DNA of 64,000 nucleotides from Trichobilharzia szidati (GCA_944472155.2 OX235272.1:79118020-79182019); one strand, 5' to 3'; shown: positions 47,979 through 60,801, counted from the stretch's first letter. The notes: a model not told the origin generated them from the sequence alone. Numbers and translations: made by a program.

Positions 47979-50098
47979 ACTACATATTGATTCATTGTCT
48001 TTGACTTTGTGTTTGTTAACTTTGAATTCGTGTGTGTTGTGCATAGAGTTTGTGTAATTGTTTATTGTGGTCATCAGACGTTAATACGCTGTCGATACGT
48101 CCTGCATAGTACTAGGTGATTGCTCATGTGTCTGCCTTTACCTTGGGACTTGGTAGACTGAGACAGCAAATTATTGAGTCTTGACGTAAACGTATTAAGG
48201 GAATTTGGCCACGTGCCGTGAATCTGACCCACTTTTTATCGTGTGTTTGGTCGGTGGAGGTTGCATCGTTATACTTTGTGACCGGGAGTTTGCGCTGGGT
48301 TAGACAGTGTATTTTTATTGACGTCACAGTTCGCCGATAAAACCTAATGCGAAATCACCCAGTGGGTGTAAGATACTTTTTTGCTCTTACAACAGTGACG
48401 GTTGTGGTCTATCAAATCATCTGGTACACACCAAACAGTTGGTTCGCATGAGTTTTCAAGGAAGTCCTTAAGCATGCATTAGAACTGTTTGAGGTACATT
48501 CAGCTGTAGGGAGAGTTTGTTCCGTCAGAGAAAAGCCTAACAAGTAGGATAATTTTCATTCCCAGCCTTTAGATGTGAAAGATTTTTGAGGTGTTGGTAG
48601 AGATACTTCAGTCGGTTGAGTTTGAAATTTAGGTGTAAACACAATAAGTAGACTATAGTACATTTTATTGTCCCGAAGGGTTCGTCCTGTTGACGCGGAT
48701 GTATCAAGCGTAAGAGTTGTTAAAACAACTTGACTTTGGTACATAATTTTGCATGCCCTAGCAGCTCAGACTCAACATAGGCACTACAATTTCTTAGTAC
48801 TTCTGCCTCAACGCGCAAACTATAGAATTTCTTACTAGCATGTCCTCATAATACTCCGAATCAATATTCAAATTCTCCTGGTTTGAAATATATCGACAGT
48901 CAAAGCAACTATTTGGATTTTGTTCCTTAAGTGTCAGTTGTTAGGGAAATTCCAGCCAATTTCTTGCATAATTATCTTTAGTTGGAACTGTGTTGGAATG
49001 CATTCAAATAACCTGATATAAGACTCTACTTTCAAGTGATGATATGTTACTAATGAGGCGCCATAAGCAACCTTGATTGCTCTTTAATGAACCTTATTTA
49101 TTCTCAAATGAAACATTTTACCGCAGTCGGCCCTATAGTCCTACTCTACCAAGTGGATATCTTGCACTGAAATTTTTAAAAATACTTGTAACTATTCTCC
49201 ATCCTAGTAGAAAAAAAGATGAATCCTATTGACACAATTTGGCAATTAACCCACCCGCTAATAAAATCAAATACCCTGAAACTTCCATTAGCACTGAGGA
49301 ATACCCTTAAATTGTGTGCAGCCATTATAACTGATAAGTTCGAGTGACTAAATAAAATAATAATACCTTCCTTCAATAGTTGTAGGAGTTTTTTGAACGT
49401 TCGCCTGACTTCAACTGCGCAGTCAAAATCTTTTCTCATTATCCATATCGTCTGTGGTACGTCGCACGTAAAGCAATAATACCAAGACAAGGCATGAGAA
49501 CACAGATCCCACAACTTGAATAATGTAAAATTTCATTATTATTATCCAAACTCGCTTGTCTGTCTCTATTCGAGTTCCACTTGACGGTCTGGTAATGTAA
49601 TTTAACTATCTTAGCGTATATCCTTCTACATCTCCTGTGTATCTGTTAGATGGTACATTCTTCGATGGTTCGTTGCCACAATTCATAGTACTTAGCGTTT
49701 GAGACAGCCCTACTCTCTGATCTTCAGTAATGTTGAATTAGTACCCATTGATCAACATCTTCAGGAGGCTATTTGAAAACGAGATTGGTGATAAAAAGTA
49801 TAAATCAGAAATGCCACAGGGTAGATAATGTCTATATCTGTTCATCTACCAAAACAGAAGGCCCAAGAAATTAATGACTAGGAAATTTCTGTAGCTTAAA
49901 TGTCCCCTAAGTATATAACATCACATTTATTAGCTCACTCATATGACTTCTTTTCATCGATCTAACTGTGTATATTAATCTGCGTTTGAATAAGATACAT
50001 TTGATATAAGTATAAAACTTGGCCACTGTGGTAGAGTATAATTCCATAATGTATAAGATTTTATTTTGATAAATCACACAGTGTAGTACAGTTATATT

Positions 50099-50147
50099 AA
50101 CTGATGACGTTTCGAGCACAAACTATTGCTCGTAATCATATCAAGTT
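50099..50147 (-). ncRNA. Hammerhead-like motif in left foldback arm
   Basis: Mirror of 50441-50489 on the minus strand, with one base different before stem II. Core ATGATTA in place of CTGANGA, stem II GAGCA/TGCTC, GAAA, then CGTC. Confidence 0.4.
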
Positions 50148-50440
50148 ACTCACACAACTTCTTTCCTTCATTTATATACATGTGTGGAATCGACCACCAG
50201 TCAAATCAGAAGAGGATAATAAATAATCTTAAAATTCTATTTCCATTCAAACACATCAAAACATTCTAACAATCAACTTATTATGACTATAAAAACACTC
50301 GTCGTATTTCCCATCTAATTGCAATGGATTAATAACACTCGTACTATTATTTCTGAATGTACATTATCTCATTGAATTTTATTCCAATATCTAGTCGATA
50401 CCACACATGTATATAAATGAAGGAAAGAAGTTGTGTGAGT

Positions 50441-50489
50441 AACTTGATATGATTATGAGCAATAGTTTGTGCTCGAAACGTCATCAGTT
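50441..50489 (+). ncRNA. Hammerhead-like motif in right foldback arm
   Basis: Reads AACTTGAT (stem I) - ATGATTA - T - GAGCA, 8-nt loop, TGCTC (stem II) - GAAA - CGTC - ATCAGTT (stem I, 7 pairs with one bulge). Compared with the hammerhead, core C3 is A and G8 is U, a paired swap, and there is an extra base before stem II. Stem III is only ACGT, self-complementary, and would need a dimer. Catalysis is doubtful; the fold is suggestive. Confidence 0.45.
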
Positions 50490-50659
50490 AATATAACTGT
50501 ACTACACTGTGTGATTTATCAAAATAAAATCTTATCCATTATGGAAAGATACATTTGAAGCACAAAAACCTAAAGAGCTATCACAGATTAACTGAAAGCA
50601 TACCAATTAGTCCTTGAAGTAATAAAGAAACACGCAAGCCTAAGCCTCGAAAATCCTCA

Positions 50660-50825
50660 AGGGACATTACCACTATAGTGTTTAATTGGTGGATTCTGAC
50701 TGGAAGTGGAATCCAGGATGTGCATCTCGTTCTATTTGGGACTCGGCACTGGACGTACCTGTACTCCCCAGTGAGTGATGATGTTCCCAACGATGCTCGC
50801 ACTTAGTGCCAATAGTTTCAAAAGT
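50660..50825 (-). repeat. Sm-alpha-like hammerhead repeat, degenerate
   Basis: On the minus strand 50759-50705 keeps GTCCAG, then TGCCGA (core damaged), stem II GTCCC/AGAAC with one mismatch, GAGA for GAAA, and CTGGATTCCAC. It is paralogous to the copy at 41.1 kb within the H3 duplication. Confidence 0.75.
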
Positions 50826-51184
50826 AAAAACACAGTTTTTGTTCAGCGAAGAAATTTCTTTTCAACGACTTCATTTTCAAGCTGTACAGTCGTATTTATA
50901 TTACAGAAAAGGTCATTAAGTGGCACTAAATAATTGCTCAGTCAATATACATATATGTGATAAGAATAACTCTACCCCTTGTAGAGTTGAAGTGGATAAA
51001 TTACAAAATTATTGAAGATTGTTTAATAAGTGATTTGAAATCAAAAATGTTTTAAAAATGTCGTGTTGTCTAAAAATTTTAAAAAATAAGAGTGCGATTA
51101 CGATAAGAATGAAGATGTGAAGTGAAGTGGAAAGAATTCAAGTGGTAAAAAAATAAAATAAAGTAAAAACTAGAAAGAACATTA

Positions 51185-52201
51185 CTATGACCAAGGTAAA
51201 GAAAGGGGTTTGACAAAACGTTTTTGAACACATAATTTAGGTTTCTGTTCATGTATAGCTAAAGCTTCGGCTATGCATAAGTGAAGAAAACGTAAACTTT
51301 TGGATCGATTCGATTTTGCCATGTAGATAACTTTGAAAGATGAATCACGTGGGGCTAAATGACCTGACTCTAACAGGTGATCACAGATAGACGACTTCGC
51401 AGTTCTACGTTCGCCTTTCATTAACCAGACTGGATAGTGTTCAGCTACACGTTTTCGGAGATTACGCTTACAACGTCCAATATAAACAGCTCCACAAGAG
51501 CAGGTAAAAGAGTAAATACACATGGATGTGGACAAAAGCGGTAATCTATCCTTGACGCATTGTCTAATCATATTTCGGCTGGTAAAAACTAGTTGTAAGT
51601 CAGCTGCAGGAAAAGTGCGTTTAATACATTTAGATAAACGATTTTTAATCAATTCCGAAATGGTGTCACCTTTGAATGCCAGACTCATAAACAGTTTCTT
51701 CTTTGGCACTGTAATTTGTCTAGGGGCGGATTCTTTCTTGATGTTACGTTCGATAAACCTTGTAGGATAACCATTATTAAGGAGATTTGATCGAAGGTTA
51801 TCTAGTTCACTATCGATTGTCTCTGCAGAGCAGATTTTACGAATTCTGGAGCATAAGGAATGAATAAGATTTCTCTTTCTCCCTAACGGTACCCAACTGT
51901 TGAAGTTAGTGTACTGCCCAGTGAATGTTGGCTTTCGATAAATCGACCTTAGCAACGTACCATTCTCTCTTCTATCTAGCTTTACATCAAGGAAGTGAAA
52001 TGAGGAATTCGACTCTTCTTCGACCGTGAAAAGTAAAGATGGGTGAGAACCATTAAATATTTCAAACGCAAAAGCGTTATCCACTAGAACACTTGGCGTT
52101 TGAAACTGTGGGCAATGGGTTCCAGCCTGGGGGGAAACATCACTCACTGGGGAATGCAGGTACATCCAGGTGACGAAACTCAAATAGGACGAAATACGCA
52201 T
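51185..52201 (-). pseudogene. Penelope-like element C-terminal ORF (RT end + GIY-YIG nuclease), 5'-truncated
   Basis: An open frame of 338 residues. Residues about 37-49 'VLVDNAFAFEIF' sit at the RT catalytic YVDD.FA position (Asp-Asp changed to Asp-Asn). 'FHFLDVKLDRRENG' (about 71-84) and 'SIYRKPTFTGQYTNFNSWVPLGRKRNLI' form the PLE RT thumb and linker. Residues about 228-260 hold 'CSCGAVYIGRCKRNLRKRVAEH', a GIY-YIG endonuclease core with the CxC lead-in usual in PLEs. The first 35 residues are read from an antisense Sm-alpha-like repeat, so the ATG is fortuitous and the RT N-terminus is missing. The C-terminal half has no stops, suggesting fairly recent truncation. Schistosome PLEs (Cercyon) are known; assignment to that family is likely but unverified. 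Confidence 0.9.
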
Positions 52202-52335
52202 CTTTGATTCCAGTGCTAGTCACCATCCATCAATTACATTCTAGTTACATGCCCAGACATAGTCAAAGCATCTGCATAAGAAGCCGATGTGTTAGCATAA
52301 GACCCAGCACTTCGGTCAAATCAATAGACAGAATT
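52135..52335 (+). repeat. Sm-alpha-like hammerhead repeat, degenerate
   Basis: The plus strand reads TACATCCAG, GTGACGA (C3 to G, U7 to C), AACTCAAATAGGAC (stem II first pair lost), GAAA, TACGCATC, then TTTGATTCC. It is closest to the known hammerhead in the GAAA-stem III part, but the core C3 change predicts no activity. It overlaps the start of the PLE frame in antisense. Confidence 0.78.
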
Positions 52336-52339
52336 ATGT

Positions 52340-53015
52340 ATTTTAAAAGCTGTAATAATTTTTTATCTTGCCAACTCAGCGTTCTATCCAGTTTACTTAA
52401 ATGATCTGTCAAATTTACATGAAAAATACAATTCCCTAGTTGACATACAAAATTAATTTCAACGAAGAATTCTCCCAAAATGTTGGTTTGTTGGGATTTC
52501 GTTTTCGGTTACGGTATGATATCATTTAGAAAAGTATTTAAAAGTACTAAAGAGTCTTTTCGTTTTTCGGGACTGTCCACCAGCCCGCCAATTTTAGCAC
52601 CTCTCAGTTCGTGATTCTTAGAGTCGACGCCTAGTCAATATTAACGGTGAATATTTGTCTTCTTACCCGAACTAGATGACCCAAGTGGTTACGAATTCTC
52701 ACCGGAACTTCAGAAACTCCTGAGCTTATGATTCGTCGGAAGGGACACAGAGGTACACCTTCAAAAAGACAGAATTTCAGTGATTCAATGCTTCTTCAAC
52801 CTACATCAATCCGTGATAAAACCTGAGGAAAATTTTATTTACACCGCTCTTATATATAACTTCATATATGAACGACATTGTAGAGAATTGTCTATGAAAT
52901 CTTTCTTTCAAAAGTTAGTGTCGATTTCTTTTCACTCATACTTAATTATACCATCATTTATTAAACGACATGTTTTCTATGTGCCTGATATCAAAATTAG
53001 TTTACTTTATAGATA
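52340..53015. other. no gene seen
   Basis: Possible very old family A traces around 52490-52700; nothing coding. Confidence 0.4.
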
Positions 53016-53021
53016 TTCTCA

Positions 53022-53245
53022 GCATCGGTGGCACAGCGGTATAATGCTCTCCAACCACGCGTGTAGTTCGAGGTTCGATCCCCGGCTGACGCACTCCTTA
53101 ACCTTGCTAAACCAGTAAAGAGGGAAGGTTGGGCATGAGGCTTGCAACCCCATCCCGTAAAAAATTAACATCACTGCTACCACAACTTTAAGCCTCTAGC
53201 TTGAGGCCCTATGGTCCACTGAGAACATAAAGGAAATTAAAAAAT
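53022..53245 (+). mobile_element. Family C SINE copy
   Basis: tRNA-like head with box A GGTGGCACAGCGG and box B GGTTCGATCCCC (53022-53095), body 'ccttaaccttgctaaaccag' and 'gggaaggttgggcatgag', 3' end 'gaggccctatggtccactgagaac' and A-rich tail. Confidence 0.85.
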
Positions 53246-53249
53246 AAGT

Positions 53250-54345
53250 ATTTTCATAGTGAACATATCACAAACTTAGTCTGCATCAACCCCGAAGCTA
53301 GACTTTTGAAGTCTAATTAAAGATCAACTGCAATTCCTAGGAGTTCACTGGTAACATCACTGCCAGCAGCCCTAGATGACGTATAATTCGCATCCCATAA
53401 AAGGAGGACATGAGTTCTTTCAAGATTAGAAATACGGTTTGCTGACTTGGAAGTACCAAGACGCACAAATCCTAAGTTTAAAGCTTCCTGTAGACTGCTT
53501 CCTATCATCTATCAACAGTATTAAAGTGTATTCAAGTGGTAAAAGAACCATTTTAAATTAAACTGATCATTTTAAACCTTTTATTATTTATTTCCACTGT
53601 TTTGCTCTAATTTATTGAGGTGAATCGGTGTGTGAAATGTGTATTTGTATGCCCCAAGACTGACTTAAATTTTGCTAACCTTTGCTAACAATGACTCAGT
53701 CTTATTAATTCTCAATTTACACATTTCCTATACAAAAGGTTTATACAACACATATGACCTTGTCTTTGTCTGATCTAGACAAAGATTTTATCGATCAATA
53801 TAGAAAATGACAGGCCTACATAGGCTATGTAGGTCACTAACATAGATAAAAATGAAGATCATTTTTTTTATTGTGAATCAAGGTTATTGGTTGACCAGAA
53901 AATGAATCATGCATATATGGCGTGAATGGCAGATCTAACGTTGAAGTAAGACAATTAAGTCTGCCCGGGTTAGAAAAAAAGCCCGAGTGCATGTGACAAG
54001 CAGAATGTAAACATCATAGAAATAGGAAAATAAGAGTAGATAGATTCACACGATATTCTGAATCATTCAAATCAAATAAACAAAGCCTCTACTAAAAAAG
54101 GCATGAATGTAATTAAGTCATAAAAGACTAGACATTATTCGTAGAATATTACTTAGAATTTCAAGAAAACAAGAAAAGCCTATTGATGATGTGGTAAATA
54201 ATTTAGAATCTGCAAAATTTACAGCTCTCCGCAGAGCTCTTAAAGTCAGAGGGTTTTTTCATCAAGAGGAAGAAAAAGTATGAGATCTTGTCATGAACTA
54301 TGACTGAACAAACCATAAATGGACAATAGGGTGTTAAAAAAAGAA
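53250..54345. other. no gene seen
   Basis: AT-rich; no homology recognised. Confidence 0.45.
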
Positions 54346-54349
54346 TTTG

Positions 54350-54835
54350 ACTATTGGTTTTTGAGGGATTTTTGTTTGATTGATCGGAGGACTTCATCAT
54401 GAGCTTACATCAGTTAGAGAACCATTGGAAAACATCTGTTAATTACTGCCAGCCTATCTAATGGTTCTCTAATGTCAGCTCATGATAAAATCCTCGAAAC
54501 AAAAAGAATTCAAATGAAATTAAGAGAAACAAGGAACAATCAATCAAATTTTTCAATAAGAATTTACTGGGGAAACTTTAGTGTAAAAAAAATAAGTAAA
54601 TGCAGCACTGAATTTGCTGGAGTTCTAGTGAGAAATCGTGACCAATGAGTTCCATCCAGTCAAGTGGATGTCCCTCCGACGACATTGGTTGGTGGTCGCG
54701 ATAAATGCATTACGAATTGGTAGGAGTTAGAATTCATGGGCTGGTCACTGAATCGGGTGGGTCCCAGTGACTGCCTTCTAACCGGGAGGTCCTGAGTTGG
54801 AATCCTGGCAGAGGGGGTGCACTCCGTCTTGGAAA
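54350..54835 (+). mobile_element. Family A composite: inverted tails, then body and tRNA-like head
   Basis: A reverse tail (54356-54435) faces a forward tail (54470-54500) across about 40 bp. A family A body follows (54612-54750) with a tRNA-like head (54765-54815) broken by deletion and lacking the hammerhead. Confidence 0.7.
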
Positions 54836-55329
54836 ATACCCATTGGAACAGTAGATTAAAAAGAACAAGAAATTCAGCAAAGATATCCTTGCGGCGATTT
54901 CATTTTAAATCTTGATCACACACAGTTCATATAAAGTTTTTAAAAACTATCTGTTGACTTTGTTATTTTCTTAAAATTCTAACTAATTCTATTAACTTGT
55001 TTGTAGTTTACTTCATTATTCTGAGTCATCCTATTCTCCTTAGTCATCATTATTTTACAAATTTCTTGATTATGTGATAACTTAATGCTAACGCATACCA
55101 ATTAATTTATTTTGATTTCCGTAATTAAGTAAAAAACCTTAATCGTTAAGACGTTGCTTATCTTTAGTATATCATGGTCGGACATCCATTTTAAGGCTTT
55201 AGTCATTGAGATGTTTCACCACTGAGTTTCTTTTTAGACGTCTACTTCGATTAATAATGGATTTAGGGGATCTTATGATAGCTGAATCTATCTTCGGAGT
55301 CAGATGGATATTAGGTCTACATCCAGTGA

Positions 55330-55600
55330 GCAGCTAGTATTATTATTATTGTTCCCTTGGGTTCCTAGTGAAACATAGGGCTTCAACTACACGTCTCAAC
55401 TTGCCTCTGTCTTCTACCGTACTTTTCACTTGCATCCATGTTAGTCCATACTGTTTCAGCTCCTCTTCACACGGTCTCCTCCATGTAATCCTTGGACGTC
55501 CCACTCGCCGCTTCCCTTTCAGGTTCCACTCGAGGGCCTGACGCGCGATGTCATCCGGCGGCTCCCTAGATAAGCGAATGAAGCAGCTAGTATCCACCAG
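55330..55600 (-). pseudogene. RTE-like LINE 3' end with C-terminal coding
   Basis: An 83-residue open piece ends 'GRPRITWRRPCEEELKQYGLTW', then 'MQVKSTVEDRGKLRRVVEAL', then 'CFTRNPREQ'. This is the best-preserved version of the C-terminus found at 12.3, 16.0 and 29.1 kb. It is followed on the minus strand by 'gaagccctatgtttcactagg' and an AAT-rich tail (about 55335). It is strongly 5'-truncated. Confidence 0.78.
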
Positions 55601-55944
55601 GGCAATTCACTGATTCAGTCAAATTCTGAATGCATTACAACTAGATATCTGAAGATGGAGCTTGACACTGGTTCTCACATACTACGCTATAAACGGACTG
55701 TTAAGACATGCATAATATATCCATTTCTCCATTAGATATTTCTTCACTGAGAATCGTAATCATGTGTTTCCCTTATTAATATATATTTAGGTTGTTTCGT
55801 CTACTTCTGAATGTGTTGTAATCTTCATTTGTAAAGATCGATGTGTTCTCGCTGTGCATGTGTATAGAATACACAATCATTAGGATTCACAAACTGATTA
55901 GAAAGGTCAACACAACCTACAACAGACATACGCTAATTTATTTT

Positions 55945-56106
55945 TAAAACTTTTTGATTCCACACCGTATTTCTGGTACAAGTATGCAATATTCAGCATG
56001 TGATATCGCTAGCTCTAATTTTCGCAGGCCGACGATTGATATCAGGTGTGCGTCGGCAGGGGATCGAACACCAGACCATATGCATGGTCGGCGACAGTCC
56101 TAGTGT
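55945..56106 (-). mobile_element. Family B SINE copy, 5'-truncated head
   Basis: The minus strand has the tail, body and most of the tRNA-like head; homology ends near 56106 before box A. Confidence 0.78.
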
Positions 56107-57070
56107 TGTCAAAAATAAGTAAAAGGATGTGACTCATGCTTTGCTACAATAATATCATATTACTATAGTATGTAAATTCACTGATAAACCTTCTCGTGAT
56201 GGCCTATTTACATAGTTATAATTCATATATACGTTTGTGCAGATATGTAAATGAAACCGAGGAAATGAGAATTTTTCTAGCTGAAAACTTTATGTGCACA
56301 ATATATGATCAGTTATCTCTGTCTTTTATATAAATATGTAACTGCAATATCAGTTCATATTTAGCACATCGGTCATTTGATTCGAAAGGGAACTATGTTA
56401 AATACGAATATCAATCATGATAGAATTAGCATGAACACAACAGTCATCAGGTGGCATGTTGCCATTGAAATTCACAGACAAATGGTCAATATGTGACATG
56501 CAAATATCTATTGTAGAACGGAAAACACAGACCAGATCTACTGATGCCTTAAATTATACAGACTCGTCCTTCAAAATGAACATTAAATCAATAAATATTC
56601 TGTGTGACGTTTAAACATTTCTCACAGAAATCTATTTTTAAGCTGTGGTCCATCGTTTAACGCACCAAGGACAAGTGAAACACAGTGAATAGTAAATTAC
56701 GTAAACTGAAGATAAGTAGTGGCATCACCAAACAACCAATGCGGAATAAAATGGTCTCATCATTATATATGCACATTGAGTTAATGAATATTCTCAGTGA
56801 TGCTATATCACTTTTCACACAAATTCCCATCCTTATAAGAATATATATTCTTAGAAAAGTTTTACCAAGTATCATAAACTATGATTTCATATTCTTCTGT
56901 TGGTCAGCATAGGGAATCGACCAGAATAGTGAAATTAAATTATGATTGTTTTGTCATCCACAACAATACACGTAGAAATGTGGGTCCACCAAGCTCAGCG
57001 TTCTTAAAACACGAATGACACAACACTTTCATTATGTCCACTGTTTTCAGGACAAATCAGTTAAGATAAG
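56107..57070. other. no gene seen
   Basis: AT-rich; no homology recognised. Confidence 0.45.
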
Positions 57071-57074
57071 ATTT

Positions 57075-57565
57075 AATTTTTACGAGTTTGACCACGGATC
57101 AGCAAGAGAACCATTAAAACCCAAGTACGCCCAGGTTTTCAATGGTTCTCTAACTGATAAAAATTCGTGGTCATCCTTACAAACCGAACTCTTCAAAATT
57201 TAAATGATGCTCCCCAGTGACTTGGAACAGAACAGTGTTTCTTCGAGTTCTAGTGAGAAGTTGTGACCCTTGAGGTCTATCCAGTAAAGTGTGTGGATAC
57301 AATTCCCACCGATGAAATTGGTTGGTGGTCGCGCGAAATCCCAAAATAGTAGAAGTTACGACACATGGGATGGCCAAAGAATCGGGAACCAGTGGCTGAA
57401 TGGTATACGAGTTACCTTTATAACAGGAAGGTCCTAGGTTTGAACCTTGGTGGTGGTTGCGTACTGCCAATGATACACGAAATAAGGTGAAACAGCTGTG
57501 CAGTATTCCCCGCAGTTTTGCGATGTTTATCAAACTGATAACAATACGCAGTCAAACTTGTAAAA
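57075..57565 (+). mobile_element. Family A retroposon copy (plus) with inverted tail at its 5' end
   Basis: A reverse tail piece (57075-57120) abuts a forward tail (57130-57170). The 5' segment, body (57240-57360), tRNA-like head (57385-57455) and decayed hammerhead (57460-57515; GAAACAGCTG kept, core CCAATGA, stem II lost) follow, with a tail to about 57560. Confidence 0.75.
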
Positions 57566-58475
57566 ATAAATTTATCCATCCAAATCAACTCTAGCAAAAT
57601 AGATTTAATGTCAACACTAACCCTCATGATTCATCAAACTAATATGAATTGCAAATATCAAGTCTAGTAGATAGATGGATAGAGAGATAGACAAATAACT
57701 GATATGAGATCCCAGTACAGCTTATCGAAATAATTCCGTCTGCTCATCTAAACTGAATAATACCTACGAAATACAACTCAATAACTATTACTTTTGTCGC
57801 TATCTGTCAGATCAAATCAACCTAAATTGAAGCAAAATGACAGAAACTATCTACAGAGAAGAGGAGCGTGGTTGGTTGGTCAGAATTGTAAACAGTATAT
57901 AGTTTGCGTCATAATAATTCACATGGAAAGAAGTGATCAGACCGAATTATCTGCAAATGTATCCATTACAAGTCCACCCATTACCAAAAACTCACAAGCA
58001 AAACAATTATCAAGAGTGGAAGGGTATTCATAAATACCTGGAAGTTAATCTATACATTCACTTCATCAAATAAACACAGCTCGATGAATAATGCTCGTGT
58101 TAAACCACCTCTCATTCAGGTGTTCATCTCCACTAAACATCATAATCTGCAATAAATCCATACAATTCGTCCACTAACCATAGTGACCAACTAACATACA
58201 CGATGAACATAAACATACCAAGTCATTCCTCAGAAATAAAATAACCTCATCAGAAGCACGCTTATGGAAATCTCCATGCACCTGTCACTTATCCTCTACG
58301 CTTATATTGGAACTTCGATCCTACAAACAGTCAATATCACTTCGCCACACACTAATTCACCACCATATATAACACTACGCCTTAACCCTATTAAAAACAC
58401 CATCAGTCACGTCTCACAGAACATAAAATGAATTCACACTGGAAAAACACATTGCATGGTGATCATCGAAGTCAC
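57566..58475. other. no gene seen
   Basis: No coding sequence recognised. Confidence 0.4.
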
Positions 58476-58479
58476 ATAT

Positions 58480-59510
58480 GATATCCTATCACTGTAAGCA
58501 ATAAATTGTGCTCGAAACTCCATCAGTGAATAATACTGTACACACTGTGAGACTATCAAATCACTTTACTCTATGATGAAATTAAACTCTACCGAAATGA
58601 CCAACTTTCAATCGTTCCCTCAAGTGACACAGTGGAATGCTGAAAGGAAGAATTAACTAATTCCAATTCCACTGTCGATACACATGACACATTTATGACA
58701 ATGAACAACAAGATTGAAGCAACAAACATCCTACACACCTTCAATGATGCACATTGGCGAGAAAGTGAATGAGAGTATTTCATTCCTAGACGTCACCAGG
58801 AAAGAGCACACCACATTCAACAGGAGTGCATACACCAAAACATACAACGATAAATCACTACACTCACTTTCTTGAGTTTCACAACTGTCAAATACTTAAG
58901 CAACCTGGTAAACTGTCTGCTTCTCAGTGCTAGCAAAATCTGCAAAAACCACTCTCTCAATCTCAATGACATTGAGATTATCAGAAAATTCCTCACTAAG
59001 AATCGTTATGCACATAAGCTCATTGATAAAAATATCTGAATTTAGCATCAATACAAGTCAGTACGGAAACAGCTCCACAGAAGTCTATGCTAATACAACT
59101 GCAGTTAAAACATCATTCAATGCACCAAAAGTAGATTGTCCCTTCATCCACTACCATTTCAAGCTCGAAATATAACGAGAATTACGCCTCCTCTGTGTGT
59201 GTGTGCTTGTAGCAAAATCATTCTCAATGCTCACGCGGTGCTACTTACATTCGCCAAACAATCACGCACGCTCATCACCATATTTCCCAGCATCACCCCT
59301 CAAGGCTAACAAAACGACAAGCAAGCTCCATTCCTAGATCTCTTACAGAACACCTTAAAGATAGTCAGCACTAAGCTAGTGTTAATTCAGCATTTAAAGC
59401 TATTTATTGCATTCCCAATATTACTTATTCCCTTCTACGAGTTCCTCTTCTACACAAAGCTGGAGCCATCAGAATCCACCTGAGAAAGCTAAATTTATGA
59501 GTGCACAAGA
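58480..59510 (+). pseudogene. Penelope-like element remnant (plus)
   Basis: A terminal-repeat-like block ('gtgctcgaaactccatcagtg', 58508-58530) resembles the arms of the 50-kb foldback. Coding traces then appear in shifting frames: 'NESISFLDVTRKEHTTFNRS' (about 58765-58825), 'CNHSLNLNDIEIIRKFL'-like linker (about 58945-59010), and 'CGATYIRQTITHAHHHIS' (about 59243-59295), corresponding to the GIY-YIG core. Order and spacing follow the better PLE at 51.2-52.2 kb. The sequence differs enough to be another PLE lineage or an older copy. Many stops. Confidence 0.72.
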
Positions 59511-59547
59511 AAATACTTCCAGCAACTCTCATCACAACTATATCTTT

Positions 59548-59618
59548 TATTAATTTTTTATTTTATTATAGCTTGATTGCACACACTATTGTGGTACAAG
59601 CATGGAATTTCCAGTCAA
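59548..59618 (-). repeat. Family B SINE tail fragment
   Basis: The minus strand has 'ggaaattccatgcttgtacc' and 'gcaatcaagctataat' followed by an A-rich tail. Confidence 0.65.
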
Positions 59619-60114
59619 TTCCTTATTACTCACTCATAGATTTCTTAACTATTTCCTTTTCTCATTTAAAGGAATACAAACACCCAAGAGATATTCTCCT
59701 CACACAGAAAACACCCTATTTACGCCATGCGCGAAACTCAACAGCACCATCAGACGTGATGCATCATTTACTCAGTCGAAATCTCACCTCTCAAACCATG
59801 CTCCACAATGCCTCATCCCCAACAAATACAGACACTGTGGAACACATATAATAAATTTTCAATGACTGATTACGAACGACTGACTATCACTGTGTTGCAA
59901 CCACACCAACTACAAGACATTCACTTATTTCAGATCAGACTCGGTCAACTCTTATCCATCCACGAGACAAAACCTCACTGTCAGTCTCGTAATAATCACT
60001 TCACATGACCCAAATCAATTCGCCTGGATAGCCCTATGCAATACAGCAAAATAGAACAAAGCAAACGAAGCAAGGATAGAATTAGCATGTAGGATTCAGG
60101 CTGGATTATCATTA

Positions 60115-60147
60115 CTACTACTACCTACTACTACTACTACTACTACA
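60115..60147. repeat. (CTA)n microsatellite
   Basis: About ten near-perfect ACT/CTA units, upstream of the H2A promoter. Confidence 0.85.
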
Positions 60148-60189
60148 AAAATTCCCTTCCCCTCACTGCCCAATCACAAACGCGCATTG

Positions 60190-60330
60190 ACCAATGACCT
60201 AGGCCAACAAAAAATAAAGTTGAATTGACTAATCACTACACAGAAATAAAGATATATCATCAACCAATCAGATGCAGGGTAGTTTTCTACGGTTTAATTG
60301 GCTAAATGTGGTTAAAAATAATATATATAC
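60190..60330 (+). promoter_or_regulatory. H2A promoter: CCAAT boxes and TATA-like element
   Basis: CCAAT at 60191-60195 and CCAATCAG at about 60264-60271, an inverted ATTGG at about 60297-60301, and an AATAATATATATAC TATA-like stretch at 60317-60330, about 53 nt before the ATG. Confidence 0.7.
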
Positions 60331-60373
60331 TATGGTGCAAGTTTTTTGCTCTGTACACGTTTCTCTGCTCTAA

Positions 60374-60760
<387 letters not shown>

Positions 60761-60801
60761 GACCATCGGTGTGTGGCTTGAGAGCCAGAGAACGTGAAAC
60801 C

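Larger units (their letters stand above)
50005..50545. mobile_element. 541-bp foldback insertion with 144-bp inverted arms and 13-bp TSD
   Basis: Inverted arms at 50044-50187 and 50401-50544 are both 144 bp and differ at only two sites by eye. The insertion is flanked by AAGATACATTTGA at 49992-50004 and 50546-50558. The paralogous empty site is in H3 copy 1 at about 40978-40993, with a single related sequence. A 39-bp non-arm piece precedes the left arm, and the 213-bp core has no coding capacity. Part of the arm ('gtgctcgaaac...catcagt') recurs 100 bp upstream of the PLE coding remnant at 58.5 kb, so a PLE-type origin is suspected. Confidence 0.85.
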
